Below are positions 1 through 9,187 of a stretch of 64,000 nt of DNA, piece by piece. A program made the position numbers and the translations under genes. Within the stretch, counting starts at the first letter, position 1. Every line of letters begins with the position of its first letter. The notes under the pieces were generated by a model. The model saw nothing but the letters and a program-made list of their open reading frames with translations, made no database searches and had not been told where the DNA came from. The stretch comes from Kribbella pratensis (lineage in GTDB: Bacteria > Actinomycetota > Actinomycetes > Propionibacteriales > Kribbellaceae). The stretch is from positions 1,371,473 to 1,435,472 of the forward strand of contig NZ_SODP01000001.1 of the NCBI RefSeq assembly GCF_004365355.1. Direction: 5' to 3'.

Positions 1-1427
1 CTTCGGAGCTCGGCTTCGACGAGGCGGCCGAGGTGCTTGTCTCGGGCGAGCTGGTGATCGGCGTACCGGGGCAGCTCGAGGTGACTGTGCGAGCCGGTGG
101 CGAGGCGGCCACACTGCGGTCGCGGGTCGACGACGCCGTACGGCGCGAGAAGGACCTGCTGAAGAAGGCCGGCGTGAAGGACGTCGCCGCCGCGCGTGAG
201 CTGCTCCGGAAGGCGGATACCGCGACCGCCGAGCTGAACGAAGCCCGGCGGACGGAGAAGTCGCTGACGGCGGGAGGGGATCCGGGGGAGCGGATCGCCG
301 TACTGACTGCGCGGCTCGGCCCCGAGGACGACGCCGAGGAAGCTGGTAAGCCTGCGGTTGAAGGCGTTCCCGGGCAGATGTCGCTGTTCGAGGAGTTCGC
401 TTCACCGCACGACACGCTCTTCGACGACTTCGACGTACCGGAGCCGGAGGCGGACGATCTCGCCGCTGCGCAACAAACGTTGGATTCCGCTCGGGAGGCG
501 CTCGCCGAGGCCGAGCGATTGCTGTCCGACGCGGAGTTCGCGGTCGCGCAGGCCCGGAAGGCTGCTGATGAGGATCGTTCCGAGGCGCAGAACGCGCGGG
601 CCCGGTCCGAGCTGGCGGGGGAGCGATTGGCGTCGGCGGTCGAGGCGCTGGAGGCTGCCCGGGCGGTGCTCGACGATGACGGGGTGTCTGCGGCTGAGAC
701 CGAGGCGACGGCTGAGGTTGAGGCGGTGCTCGAGGAGCTGACCGTCGTGCAGGAGCAGGCGGACGCGGCTGGGGCCGACCAGGTCGCAGGCGAGCTGGCG
801 CACGCGTTGGCGGTGGCGAAGCGGCTGCAGGGTGAGCGGGACACGTTGCGCGATGCGCTGCGTACGACGGAGGGCCGGCTGGAGCAGTCCGGACGGGACG
901 GGCTCGCGACCCGCCGAGACGTGGCCGACCTGGAGCTGGCCGCCGTACGGGCAGAGCACGACAGCCTGGAGCGCCGGGCACAGGCGGCGCGCCGCGTGTA
1001 CGAGACGCTGAGCCGGCATCGCGCCGAGGCACAGACGAAGTACTCCGAACCGCTGCAGACCCGCATCGAGTCGCTGGGGCGGAGCGTCTACGGGCCGTCG
1101 TTCAAGGTCTGGCTGGACGACGATCTCGCGGTCGCCGAGCGCGAGCTGGACGGCATACGCCTGCGGGTCGATGCGCTGTCGACAGGCGCCCAGGAGCAGC
1201 TGGCGATCATCACCCGCCTCGCGATCAGCCACCTGGTCAGCACCGGCGAGGGCAGCGTCCCCGTCATCTTCGACGACGCCCTCGGCTGGTCCGACAAGGC
1301 CCGCCTCCGCGACATGGGCGCCCTCCTCGGCCGAGCCGGCGACCACGGCCAGATCATCATCCTCACCTGCATGCCCGACCGCTACGAATACGTCCCCAAA
1401 GCAACCTTCATCAAACTGGACGCCTGA
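1..1427 (+). CDS. SMC/RecN-like AAA ATPase, C-terminal part (5' truncated)
   Basis: The frame is open to the left edge of the window (codons in phase from base 3), so the gene begins upstream; the internal GTG at 33 is probably not its start. The visible ~475 residues have a long Ala/Glu/Arg-rich coiled coil (about residues 60-340). Then comes an ABC-type nucleotide-binding end: a signature-like LSTGAQEQLAI, a Walker B-like VPVIFDDALGW and a final ILTCMPDRYEYV. This is the layout of SMC/RecN/RecF-like ATPases that act on DNA; the Walker A half lies outside the window. The exact family is not certain. The next gene starts about 10 to 25 bases downstream on the same strand, so they may be co-transcribed. 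Confidence 0.8.
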   Translation, partial: SELGFDEAAEVLVSGELVIGVPGQLEVTVRAGGEAATLRSRVDDAVRREKDLLKKAGVKDVAAARELLRKADTATAELNEARRTEKSLTAGGDPGERIAVLTARLGPEDDAEEAGKPAVEGVPGQMSLFEEFASPHDTLFDDFDVPEPEADDLAAAQQTLDSAREALAEAERLLSDAEFAVAQARKAADEDRSEAQNARARSELAGERLASAVEALEAARAVLDDDGVSAAETEATAEVEAVLEELTVVQEQADAAGADQVAGELAHALAVAKRLQGERDTLRDALRTTEGRLEQSGRDGLATRRDVADLELAAVRAEHDSLERRAQAARRVYETLSRHRAEAQTKYSEPLQTRIESLGRSVYGPSFKVWLDDDLAVAERELDGIRLRVDALSTGAQEQLAIITRLAISHLVSTGEGSVPVIFDDALGWSDKARLRDMGALLGRAGDHGQIIILTCMPDRYEYVPKATFIKLDA

Positions 1428-1436
1428 TCGGAGCAG

Positions 1437-4394
1437 GTGGAGACTGAGGCGATGAAGGCCGTGGGGGAGCGGCTGAAGCATCGGCTCGTCGGACGGGGCC
1501 CCGAGCAGCACATGCTCGGCCAAGTGCTGGCCGGAGCCGCGGAGGGGCGCCCGGCCGCAGCAGTCGTCCGCGGCGAGGCCGGTGTCGGTAAGACCCGCCT
1601 GCTCCGCGAAGTCTGCACGAACCCGGACTTCCTGGTGTTGTGGGGCTCCTGCATGCACTTCGGCGGCGCGTCGGTTCCTTATGCTCCCGTCATCGGCATC
1701 CTCCAGGAGTGGCTCGCCACGGCCGATCCGGCCGAACAGACGAAGGTGCTCGCGGGTGCCGGCGATCTGGGTAGCCTGTTACCGGGGATGGGCGGCTCGC
1801 ACGGTGTGCCCGCCGGACGACTCGTTCCTGTGGTCGACCTGGTGCTGAACCGGATCGCGGACCTCCACCGCACGGTCGTGGTCGTCGACGACCTGCACTG
1901 GGCAGACCTGGCGTCGTTGGACGTCCTCGCCTATCTCATCACCGGGTTCCGCAGGCAGCGGCTGACGGTGCTGGGCACCTGCCGTGACGAGGACCTTGGC
2001 GAGGGCCATCCGTTGCACGGCTGGCTGGCGGACATGCGGCGGATGCCGTCTTTCGGTGAGATCCACCTGGAGCGGCTGCAGCCGGCCGACACAGGCTCCC
2101 AGTTGGAGGACCTGCTCGGACAGGCTCCGGACATCGACCTCCTCAGCCAGGTGCAGGCGCGCTCGGACGGCAACCCCTACCTCACAGAGCTGCTGGTACA
2201 GAACCTGTCAGGCGACGAAGCAGTATTGCCGGCAACGGTGCCCGAGGGTCTCCGAGAGGCGTTGCTCGCGGCCTGGCATCAGATGTCGGAGCATGCCCGC
2301 CAGCTCGTACGCGTACTCGCCGTCGGCGGACGCCCGACCGACCTCGATCTTCTTGCCGCAGTTGCCTCCAGGCACGGGGTCGAACCCGATGCGATGCCCG
2401 GCTGCGTGCTCGAGGCCCAGGAGCGCGGCGTACTCGCGCCAGGCCACGCCGACCCGTGCTGGTTCCGCCACCCGCTACTCGCCGAGGTGTTGTACGACGG
2501 ATTGCCTGCGGGCGAAGGCCCACGTATCCACGCCAGCTTCCTCGACGTACTCGCAAATGGCCCGACCGAGTCGGTGGCTGCTGACCTCGCAGTACACAGT
2601 CAGCAAGCCGGCCGCGTCGACGACGCCTACAGGTGGTCGTCTGTCGCCGCTGAACACGCCGCCGACCTCCGCGCCCCGGCCGAGCAAGCGATCCAGCTCG
2701 AGCGGATGTGCGACCTGTGGAACCAGGTCTCACCCGAACTGCGCGGCGCAGACGACCGGACGGCGCTGCACGTTCGGGCCAGCGCGGTCTGCTCGAGGGT
2801 CGGTCGGAATGACAAGGCCGTCGAACTCCTCACGGCGGCGCTCTGCTGGATCGACCGAGCGCACGAGCCGTTGCTGGCGGCAGCCGTCCTCGTCGACCGC
2901 GGCAACTTGCGTTGGCACCGGACTGAGCCGGTTGAGGCCGTCGCTGCGGACATCCGGGAGGCCGTTGAGCTCGCGACGCGCTTCCCGGACAGCGCCGAGT
3001 ATGCACGGGCACTCGGGACTCTTGCCTGGGCCGAGAACTGGCAGAGGCTGCCGACAGCGATTGCCCACGCGGAGGAGGCAGTTCGCCTCGCCCGCATCGC
3101 AGGCTCGGACCGAGCACTCGCGACCGCACTGATCGGTCGCTGCAGCGCGCTCTCGCTCACTGCACCCGAACGAGCGTTGGCGGACGGACAAGAAGCCGAA
3201 CGACTGGCCCGCTCATGTGGGGCGACGCTGCAGTGGCTGATGGCGGTGAGCTGGCAGGGGACCGCGTTGGACGTCCTCGGGCGGCGTGCGGAAGCAACCG
3301 ACGTGCTGCTCCGGGGCTACACCGATCTGGTGGTACCCGGGCGGGACCTCTTCGGGTACTTCCTCGGGTGTGCCGCAGCCCAGGGCCTGTTGCAGGCGGG
3401 ACGATGGCAGGAGTGCGAGGCACTGGTCCGGGCCGGGCTGGCCGCGCGCTGTCCGAACATCACCGGTGCGGGGATCAGGCTGACAGCAGCTGTGCTCGCC
3501 GTGCGGTCCGGCCGGACGCAGGAAGCACGGCAACATCTCGATCGGGCGCTCGAGTTGGTCGCCGAGCGCTTCCCCGGGACCCGCGCGATGATGGCGATCA
3601 CCGGCGCCGAGGTCCTGGTTGCCGAAGGTAAGCGGCAGGAGGCGGTCGACTGGGTGCGTGTCCGGTTGACCGGGTCCTACGCCGTGGCCAACTCCGAGGA
3701 CGAGGAACTGCTGATCGTTTACGCCACCGCAGCCGCGGAACTTGCGCGGCGAGCACGGGACGCCGGCGACCTGGAGACCGTTTCCCGGGCGGTGGCAAGC
3801 CTGGACGACGTCATCAGCAGTTGGCCGTGCGAACCGTTCACCCAGAAACAGTCGGTTCCGGAGGCGCAGTCGATGCAGCGCGCGTGGTTCGAGGCTGAGG
3901 TCGGGCGTTGTCGCGACGTTGTAGATCAGATGAGCCGCTGGGAGCGGGCTGCCGACGCGTGTGCGGCTGCTGGAATGCCGTGGCATCGGGCGGTGGCGCA
4001 GTGGCGGTGCGCGGAGGCGGCTATTGCGGCGGGGCGGGCGCCGATCGAGGTCGGTGAGTTGCTGCGGGAGGCGCGTCGTACTGCGGACGAGCTGGGTGCG
4101 GAGGCTTTGCTGCGTAGTGTCGAGTCGTTGGCGCGGCGGGCGCGGATCACGTTGCGTGAGCCGGAGCCGATCGTCGTACCCGAGGAGACCGTTCTGTCGG
4201 CGTTGACGCCGAGAGAACGCGAGATCCTCGCGTTCCTGGTCACCGGGCGGTCGAACGGGGAGATCGCGAAGGAGCTTGTGATCAGCGACAAGACGGTGAG
4301 CGTGCACGTCTCCAGCATCTTGCGGAAGACCGGGACGACGACCCGGTTCGAGGCCGCGGCACTGGCGGAGCGGCTTGGTGGTCCTGGCGCCTGA
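1437..4394 (+). CDS. LuxR-family transcriptional regulator, LAL type (AAA + HTH)
   Basis: About 985 residues, the usual length of the large ATP-binding LuxR (LAL/MalT-like) regulators. The N-terminus carries an AAA module with Walker A GEAGVGKT (residues 46-53) and Walker B TVVVVDDLHWAD (about 145-156). A long Ala/Leu/Arg-rich helical middle is consistent with TPR-like repeats. The C-terminus is a LuxR HTH, starting LTPREREILAFL and continuing with NGEIAKELVISDKTVSVH. Known members bind ATP and an inducer and activate nearby operons; the inducer is unknown here. GTG 1437 follows a GGAG by only 3 bases; ATG 1452 is in frame with GAGG just ahead and may be the true start. The stop codon sits in the loop of a perfect hairpin. 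Confidence 0.9.
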   Translation: METEAMKAVGERLKHRLVGRGPEQHMLGQVLAGAAEGRPAAAVVRGEAGVGKTRLLREVCTNPDFLVLWGSCMHFGGASVPYAPVIGILQEWLATADPAEQTKVLAGAGDLGSLLPGMGGSHGVPAGRLVPVVDLVLNRIADLHRTVVVVDDLHWADLASLDVLAYLITGFRRQRLTVLGTCRDEDLGEGHPLHGWLADMRRMPSFGEIHLERLQPADTGSQLEDLLGQAPDIDLLSQVQARSDGNPYLTELLVQNLSGDEAVLPATVPEGLREALLAAWHQMSEHARQLVRVLAVGGRPTDLDLLAAVASRHGVEPDAMPGCVLEAQERGVLAPGHADPCWFRHPLLAEVLYDGLPAGEGPRIHASFLDVLANGPTESVAADLAVHSQQAGRVDDAYRWSSVAAEHAADLRAPAEQAIQLERMCDLWNQVSPELRGADDRTALHVRASAVCSRVGRNDKAVELLTAALCWIDRAHEPLLAAAVLVDRGNLRWHRTEPVEAVAADIREAVELATRFPDSAEYARALGTLAWAENWQRLPTAIAHAEEAVRLARIAGSDRALATALIGRCSALSLTAPERALADGQEAERLARSCGATLQWLMAVSWQGTALDVLGRRAEATDVLLRGYTDLVVPGRDLFGYFLGCAAAQGLLQAGRWQECEALVRAGLAARCPNITGAGIRLTAAVLAVRSGRTQEARQHLDRALELVAERFPGTRAMMAITGAEVLVAEGKRQEAVDWVRVRLTGSYAVANSEDEELLIVYATAAAELARRARDAGDLETVSRAVASLDDVISSWPCEPFTQKQSVPEAQSMQRAWFEAEVGRCRDVVDQMSRWERAADACAAAGMPWHRAVAQWRCAEAAIAAGRAPIEVGELLREARRTADELGAEALLRSVESLARRARITLREPEPIVVPEETVLSALTPREREILAFLVTGRSNGEIAKELVISDKTVSVHVSSILRKTGTTTRFEAAALAERLGGPGA

Positions 4395-4408
4395 CGGGCG
4401 CCAGGACC
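4380..4408 (+). terminator. hairpin over the LuxR stop codon
   Basis: Perfect 12-bp inverted repeat, GGTCCTGGCGCC (4380-4391) and GGCGCCAGGACC (4397-4408), with loop TGACG containing the TGA stop of the LuxR gene. No U-tract follows. It lies between convergent genes and probably ends transcription in both directions, as U-less hairpins can in actinobacteria. Confidence 0.65.
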
Positions 4409-4412
4409 GTGG

Positions 4413-4694
4413 TCAACCGACGATGAGTGGATGGCGGCGGCGGTAGTAGACCAGGCCGCCGGCGGCCATGCCCGCGCCGAGCAGTGCTCCTGCGATGGTT
4501 TGTGCTGCTTCGTTGATCGGGTCGTCCACCGGGACCTCGACCCTCCGCTCCGGGCCCTCGACAACGACTGCGGGCGCCGGCCGGTGGTGGCGGGCATCGG
4601 GGTCGATCGGGCGGGCCGACGCCGCGGACGCGCCGACCACGGTCATGCCGCAGACCAGGATCGGGAGCGCGATGGCGCCGTAGCGATGATTCAT
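4413..4694 (-). CDS. small secreted/membrane protein, unknown function
   Basis: A 93-residue protein. The N-terminus (MNHRYGAIALPILVCGMTVV, then GASAASARP) reads as a signal peptide with a signal peptidase I-like ASA-x-A site. A Pro/Arg/Val-rich middle follows, then a C-terminal hydrophobic segment (AGALLGAGMAAGGLVYY) with the basic tail RRRHP, so it is probably anchored with a short outside domain. A strong purine ribosome site GGGAGGGA stands 4 bases before the ATG. No family recognised. It converges with the LuxR gene and lies upstream of no obvious partner. Confidence 0.7.
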   Translation of the reverse strand: MNHRYGAIALPILVCGMTVVGASAASARPIDPDARHHRPAPAVVVEGPERRVEVPVDDPINEAAQTIAGALLGAGMAAGGLVYYRRRHPLIVG

Positions 4695-4761
4695 GATTCC
4701 CTCCCTATTCTGCCTTCTACGATCTGGCTAAGGGAGGGGACAGGGCATCAGGCATACCCCC

Positions 4762-5595
4762 TTAGATCGGGCGGAGAATCCGTTCCGGGGCTGAGTAGAC
4801 GACGCAGCGGTCGCCTCGGGTGAAGCCGGCGAGGGTGATGTTGAACTGGCGGGCCAGGTCGACGGCGAGGCTGGAGGGGGCGCTGACGGCGACGATCATG
4901 CCGATGCCGGCGGCGACGGCCTTCTGGACGATCTCGTAGCCGGCGCGGCCGCTGACGGCGAGGACGAGGCCTTTGCGGCTGTGGTGATTGAGGACGGTCC
5001 AGCCGATGACCTTGTCGACGGCGTTGTGGCGGCCGACGTCTTCCTTCACCACGATCTTGCGGCCGTCGGCGGTGAACAGGCCCGCCGCGTGCAGTCCGCC
5101 GGTGCGGTTGAACGTGGTCTGCCCCTCGCGGAGGAGATCGGGCAGCCGCCGTACGACGTCGACCGGGACCTCGACCGGGTCCACCGGGTCGTACTCACGC
5201 TCCGCGAGCTCGTCGAGGCTCTGCTGGCCGCAGACGCCGCAGGCGGCCGAGGTGACGCCATACCGCTGGGGTGGTTCGCGGTCCGGGGGACCGTCGAAGG
5301 TGACCGTGACGGTGTTGAACTGCTGCTCGCGGGTCAGCGCGACATCGGTGCAGTAGGCAACCGTCCGGATCGCGTCCGGCCGTACTGCGAAACCCTCGGC
5401 GAGGCAGAAGCCGGCGGCCAGCTCGAAGTCGGAGCCGGGCGTGCGCATCGTGACGACCAATGGTTCGGGCGGCCGCCCCGGCCACTCCAGCCGCAGCTCG
5501 AGCGGCTCCTCGGTGGTGACGACATCCTCACGCCGCGACGTCCGCTCACCATCGAGCACCTCGACTTTGAACCTCGTGGCCGGCCCTTTGGTCAT
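4762..5595 (-). CDS. fdhD: FdhD, formate dehydrogenase accessory sulfurtransferase
   Basis: 277 residues. FdhD takes sulfur from IscS-type cysteine desulfurase and passes it to the bis-MGD molybdenum cofactor of formate dehydrogenase. Family signatures are the N-terminal EEPLELRLEWPG, the conserved cysteine loop SAACGVCGQQS (the sulfur-carrying cysteines), FNRTGGLHAAGLF, and VVKEDVGRHNAVDKVIGW. I chose ATG 5595 because the longer in-frame extension would run into the next gene and lacks family sequence. No formate dehydrogenase lies in the window, so its client must be elsewhere. Confidence 0.93.
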   Translation of the reverse strand: MTKGPATRFKVEVLDGERTSRREDVVTTEEPLELRLEWPGRPPEPLVVTMRTPGSDFELAAGFCLAEGFAVRPDAIRTVAYCTDVALTREQQFNTVTVTFDGPPDREPPQRYGVTSAACGVCGQQSLDELAEREYDPVDPVEVPVDVVRRLPDLLREGQTTFNRTGGLHAAGLFTADGRKIVVKEDVGRHNAVDKVIGWTVLNHHSRKGLVLAVSGRAGYEIVQKAVAAGIGMIVAVSAPSSLAVDLARQFNITLAGFTRGDRCVVYSAPERILRPI

Positions 5596-5612
5596 ACAAC
5601 AACAGTAGGCCG

Positions 5613-6578
5613 TCACCAGCCCCGGCGTACGGCGAGCCAGTCGAGGAACGTCCACGCGTGCAGGCGCTGGTGCTCCCGCAGGGCTGGCGTGCATCCGGGC
5701 GGCGGCGGGGCGTCGGTGTTCTTCAACATGTACGCGGCAATGACAGCCATGAAGGCGTCGAGGTGCTCATCGGGTACGTCGGCCGTGAGCGGACTGCGCT
5801 TGATCGCGGCGAACGTGTCGATGCCTTGGTGTTGCGCGATCGGCAGCATGCCCGCCCAGTCGACCCAGCGCGGCCCGAGTGTGAGCCAGTTCCAGTCCAC
5901 GATCCAGCAGGTGCCGCTCGCGTCGATCACTATGTTGTCGGGCCGCAGGTCGGAGTGCATCGCGGTGTCGCCGACGAGGATCTCCGGCCCTGCCGCCGCC
6001 AGCTCGGCCAGCTCCGGCAGCACCCGCGGCAGCCAGGGCTGCAACCCCAGCGGCAACTCGCGCTCACCCGCAAGGATCTGCGCGGGCACCGCAACGTCGT
6101 CCTCGACCAGATACCCGAACGGCTTCAGGCCCTCCAACGGACTGGGCCGCAACGCGAGAGCCATCTCCTCACAAGCAGCCGTCACCCGATCGAAGTCGTC
6201 TATCGTCCATGGACTTCCGGGCATTCGCCCGGCCACCCACTGGGATGCCACCGCGAACCACCCCTCGATCTCCGCAGTGGCAACGATCCCCGGTGCTCGC
6301 ACGGCGGCCGGAAGTTGTGGAACGACCTCGGCCTCGCGCTGATAGGCCTCATAGGCATGCATCCCGGACGACGCGGCCTTGATGAACACCTGCCGACCAT
6401 CGGCCAGCTGCGCGCGAGCCGCGAACCCACCGGTGAAGCCGGACCCGACCGGACCGGCCACCGAGGAGATCTCGGTGCCTAGGGCAACAGCCAGGGCCGC
6501 CTGGAGAGCCGTCGGCAACGACTCCCAGGCAGGGCGCTGCGACGTGGCGGAGTAGTCGACGTCCGGGGCGCGGCTCAT
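5613..6578 (-). CDS. aminoglycoside phosphotransferase-like (APH) kinase
   Basis: About 321 residues. The kinase-fold catalytic loop is visible as MHSDLRPDNIVID (HxDxxxxN), followed by the metal-binding segment CWIVDWNW. An N-terminal lobe has GPVGSGFTGGFAAR and a possible lysine in QVFIKAASS. APH-fold enzymes phosphorylate aminoglycosides, choline, homoserine and many other hydroxylated small molecules, so the substrate cannot be named. A GTG lies 9 bases further up at 6587; ATG 6578 has GGTGG ahead of it. fdhD follows 17 bases downstream, so they are likely co-transcribed. Confidence 0.82.
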   Translation of the reverse strand: MSRAPDVDYSATSQRPAWESLPTALQAALAVALGTEISSVAGPVGSGFTGGFAARAQLADGRQVFIKAASSGMHAYEAYQREAEVVPQLPAAVRAPGIVATAEIEGWFAVASQWVAGRMPGSPWTIDDFDRVTAACEEMALALRPSPLEGLKPFGYLVEDDVAVPAQILAGERELPLGLQPWLPRVLPELAELAAAGPEILVGDTAMHSDLRPDNIVIDASGTCWIVDWNWLTLGPRWVDWAGMLPIAQHQGIDTFAAIKRSPLTADVPDEHLDAFMAVIAAYMLKNTDAPPPPGCTPALREHQRLHAWTFLDWLAVRRGW

Positions 6579-6621
6579 GTCCACCAACGATAGAAGTGAC
6601 GGAGCAGCAGCGCTCGTGGTT

Positions 6622-6637
6622 TAGCGTCTGGCCCATG
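6622..6637 (+). promoter_or_regulatory. leaderless -10 box of the TRIC gene
   Basis: TAGCGT at 6622-6627, seven bases, then ATG at 6635. No ribosome binding site is seen ahead of this ATG. The spacing fits transcription starting on or next to the A of the start codon. Confidence 0.55.
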
Positions 6638-7240
6638 GTGCTGCAAGTTCTCGATCTGGTGGGGATCTTTGTCTTCGGGATCACCGGTGCGCTGGTCGGC
6701 GTACGGAAGAAGCTGGACGTGTTCGGGATCGAGGTGCTCGCTCTCGTCACCGGGCTCGGCGGCGGGTTCATCCGGGACGTGCTGATCGGCCAGATCCCGC
6801 CGGCCGCGCTCCGCGACTGGCGTTATCTGGTCGTCCCGATCGTGGCCGGGCTGCTGACGTTCTTCCTGCACCCGGGGATCGGGCGGCTCGAGCGCCTGGT
6901 GAACATCTTCGACGCGGCCGGCCTCGCGCTGTTCTGCGTGACCGGCGCGCTGAAGGCGATCCAGTTCGGCCTGTCGCCGTTCTCGGCCGCGCTGCTCGGC
7001 ACGCTGTCCGCTATCGGCGGTGGCGTGATCCGCGACGTTCTCAGCGGCCGCGTCCCGGTTGTACTCCGCTCCGAGATCTACGCCACCCCGGCGCTGCTCG
7101 GAGCGGGCATCGTCGTGGTCGCGGCGGCGCTGGAGTACCACGCGCTCTGGGTCCCGATCGCAGCCGCGCTCACCTGCTTCACGATCCGGCTGATCGCGAT
7201 CCGCCGCGGCTGGAACGCGCCGTTACCCCGCAACCCGTGA
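6635..7240 (+). CDS. TRIC / UPF0126 (YadS-like) cation channel protein
   Basis: 201 residues, with about seven hydrophobic helices in two related halves. Each half carries the family glycine motif, TGLGGGFIRDVL in the first and SAIGGGVIRDVL in the second. This internal duplication defines the UPF0126/TRIC family, whose animal members are trimeric intracellular cation channels. The bacterial role (K+ or amino-acid related) is unsettled. ATG 6635 begins MVLQVLDLVGIF, directly at the first membrane segment; a start at 6596 would add a polar stretch. The 3' end overlaps the convergent MerR gene by 18 bases. Confidence 0.9.
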   Translation: MVLQVLDLVGIFVFGITGALVGVRKKLDVFGIEVLALVTGLGGGFIRDVLIGQIPPAALRDWRYLVVPIVAGLLTFFLHPGIGRLERLVNIFDAAGLALFCVTGALKAIQFGLSPFSAALLGTLSAIGGGVIRDVLSGRVPVVLRSEIYATPALLGAGIVVVAAALEYHALWVPIAAALTCFTIRLIAIRRGWNAPLPRNP

Positions 7241-7933
7241 CGGCGGCGCCCATCCGTTGACCACGGCAACCAATTCGACGTACCGGTGCCAGCGCGGATC
7301 CGCAGTACGGCGCAGGTCGATCAGCTGCCCGCGCAATTCCGGATCCGCCCGCAGCGGGTCGTCCCCGGCGAGGGCCCGGTAGCCGGCTGTGAGTCGTCGT
7401 ACGGAGGCACGGAAGTCTTCTGATGAGGCCAGCGCGGCCAGCTCCAGCCAGGCCTCGACCTGCCGGGGCTCGGCGTCGACAGGGAGTACGGGTGTGAGGT
7501 TCTGGCGCGCTGCGGCGAGTGCCGGGTCGTCGCCGAGCGTGTCGGTCAGGAAGTCGGCGATCAGCGTCCGGCGTGCTTCCTCGAAATGTGCGGTCATGTC
7601 GGTGAGCTCCTCGGGAGTCGAATGAGTGGCCACTGATACGACCGCGTACTGCGCCTGCAGCGTCCGGATCTGTACGGCGAGTGCGTCGGCATGCGCCGCG
7701 AGTACGTCGGCCAGCGTCCGCTCCCGCTCCAGCACGGCCCGCACTGTCTCCAGGTGGAGCCCCAGGGCACGCAGTGTGCGGATGAGCTCCAGCCGCGCGA
7801 CCGCGGTCTCGTCGTACCGCCGGTGGCCGGCCGTCGTACGGCGGGACGTCAGCAGCCCGAGGTCGGAGTAGTACCGCACGGTCTTCACCGCTACGCCGGC
7901 AAGCCGCGCCACCGCACCGATCGAGTGGTCCAT
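7223..7933 (-). CDS. MerR-family transcriptional regulator
   Basis: 236 residues. The N-terminal winged helix starts MDHSIGAVARLAGVAVKTVR and continues with YYSDLGLLTSRRTTAGHRRY, a textbook MerR head. A dimerisation coiled coil follows (about residues 70-115). The C-terminal ~120 residues are an effector domain I cannot assign; there are no cysteines typical of metal sensors. ATG 7933 is set by the promoter described next. It lies just downstream of an MFS exporter on the same strand, so it probably controls that exporter and itself. Confidence 0.9.
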   Translation of the reverse strand: MDHSIGAVARLAGVAVKTVRYYSDLGLLTSRRTTAGHRRYDETAVARLELIRTLRALGLHLETVRAVLERERTLADVLAAHADALAVQIRTLQAQYAVVSVATHSTPEELTDMTAHFEEARRTLIADFLTDTLGDDPALAAARQNLTPVLPVDAEPRQVEAWLELAALASSEDFRASVRRLTAGYRALAGDDPLRADPELRGQLIDLRRTADPRWHRYVELVAVVNGWAPPSRVAG

Positions 7934-7971
7934 GCCCAACACCCTCACATCTCCCGTTACCGGAGATACAA
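7931..7971 (-). promoter_or_regulatory. MerR-type promoter with 19-bp spacer dyad
   Basis: Read on the minus strand: TTGTAT (7971-7966), a 19-base spacer, GAGGGT (7946-7941), seven bases, then the MerR ATG at 7933. The spacer region holds the dyad ATCTCC-GGTAACG-GGAGAT (7967-7949). An over-long 19-bp spacer with a central dyad is the hallmark of promoters bound and twisted by MerR proteins, so autoregulation is the likely reading. Confidence 0.7.
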
Positions 7972-7973
7972 GC

Positions 7974-9173
7974 CTAGTTATGGGCGAACCGCTCCTTGGG
8001 ACGCGCGAAGGTGATCGAGATGGCGGCAACGATCGCGCACGCGATGCCCACGCCGAACGGGACCCAGTAGGCATGCGACGGACCCCAGACGTCGACAGCG
8101 TGCCCAGCGGCAGCGTTGCCCGGCGCAACGCCGAGCAGGATGCCGGTGACGGTCCAGGTGATCGCCTCGGTCAACCGCTCCGGCGGCACCCACTCCTCGA
8201 CGCAGGCGGTCACCGCCACCATCGTCGGAGCGATCGTCATGCCGCAGCAGAACAGCACCACACCGAGCATCAGCACGCTGTTGACCCAGGGGAGCGGCGC
8301 GAGCGTGATGGCGAGTGCGATGGTGCCGAGCAGCAGCCGGCGCTCCACCGGAGCACGCCAGTGCACAGAGCCGTACCAGAGCCCGGCCAGCAGGCTCCCG
8401 AACGCCCAGATCGCGAGTACGACGCCGGCCAGACCCGCCTGGCCCTTCTCCGTCGTGAACGCAACCGTGACCACCTCTGCACCGCCGAGAGTCGCACCAA
8501 GGCCGAGACCGATCAGGCTGAGCAGTGTGATCGACAGCCAGGGCATCCGGGCCTGCTCGGCGCCGTTCGCCTTGCCACGCCCCGGTGGATCGGACGCACG
8601 CAGTGTGGCCAGCCAAATCCCGCCGGCCAGCCCTAGGACGCCGGCGGCGGTCAGAGCGGCGTACGGACTCCACTGCGTCGCCAGTGCGGTGACGAGAACC
8701 GGACCGACGATGAAAACCACCTCGTCGCCGACCGCCTCCAGAGCGAACGCGGTCTGCAGTGCTCGTCCGCGCCCGAGCAGATGGGTCCAGCGAGCACGGA
8801 CGAACGAACCGACCTGCGGACGGGTGCCACCGGCAACGAACGACAACGCGTACAGAACCCAGGTGGCCGAGTCAGCACGTACTGCGACGAGCAGACCGCC
8901 CAGTGCGACCGTGCAGAGGACCGAACCGATCAGCAGCAGCGTCCGCTGGCCGAACCGGTCGACCAGCCGCCCTTGCACAGGTCCGGTCAACGCGCCCGCG
9001 ATGACTGCTACGCCGGAGACCGCGCCGGCCAGGCCGTACGAGCCGCTCTCGCGGGCGATCAGGATCACGATGCCGAGCCCGATCATCGAGATCGGCATAC
9101 GCCCGAGGATCCCGGCGGCGAAGAAGGCGCCGGCACCGGGACGGCGCATGAGATGTGCGTAAGGCTTGAGCAT
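7974..9173 (-). CDS. MFS transporter, drug-export type
   Basis: 399 residues, about 12 hydrophobic segments. A motif-A-like loop, GRLVDRFGQR, follows helix 2, and TVTGILLGVAPG is in a later helix. The charge pattern and length fit major facilitator exporters of small molecules; the substrate is unknown. ATG 9173 begins MLKPYAHLMRRPGAGAFF, right before the first helix. A longer in-frame extension runs antisense through ferrochelatase and is not used. The MerR gene follows after 40 bases with its own promoter, suggesting a regulator-exporter pair. Confidence 0.86.
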   Translation of the reverse strand: MLKPYAHLMRRPGAGAFFAAGILGRMPISMIGLGIVILIARESGSYGLAGAVSGVAVIAGALTGPVQGRLVDRFGQRTLLLIGSVLCTVALGGLLVAVRADSATWVLYALSFVAGGTRPQVGSFVRARWTHLLGRGRALQTAFALEAVGDEVVFIVGPVLVTALATQWSPYAALTAAGVLGLAGGIWLATLRASDPPGRGKANGAEQARMPWLSITLLSLIGLGLGATLGGAEVVTVAFTTEKGQAGLAGVVLAIWAFGSLLAGLWYGSVHWRAPVERRLLLGTIALAITLAPLPWVNSVLMLGVVLFCCGMTIAPTMVAVTACVEEWVPPERLTEAITWTVTGILLGVAPGNAAAGHAVDVWGPSHAYWVPFGVGIACAIVAAISITFARPKERFAHN

Positions 9174-9187
9174 GAGAGACCGGGAAC

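Noticed and set aside
4762..5694. Longer FdhD start at 5694
   Set aside because: The extra 33 residues overlap the kinase gene's end and do not match the family; ATG 5595 fits.
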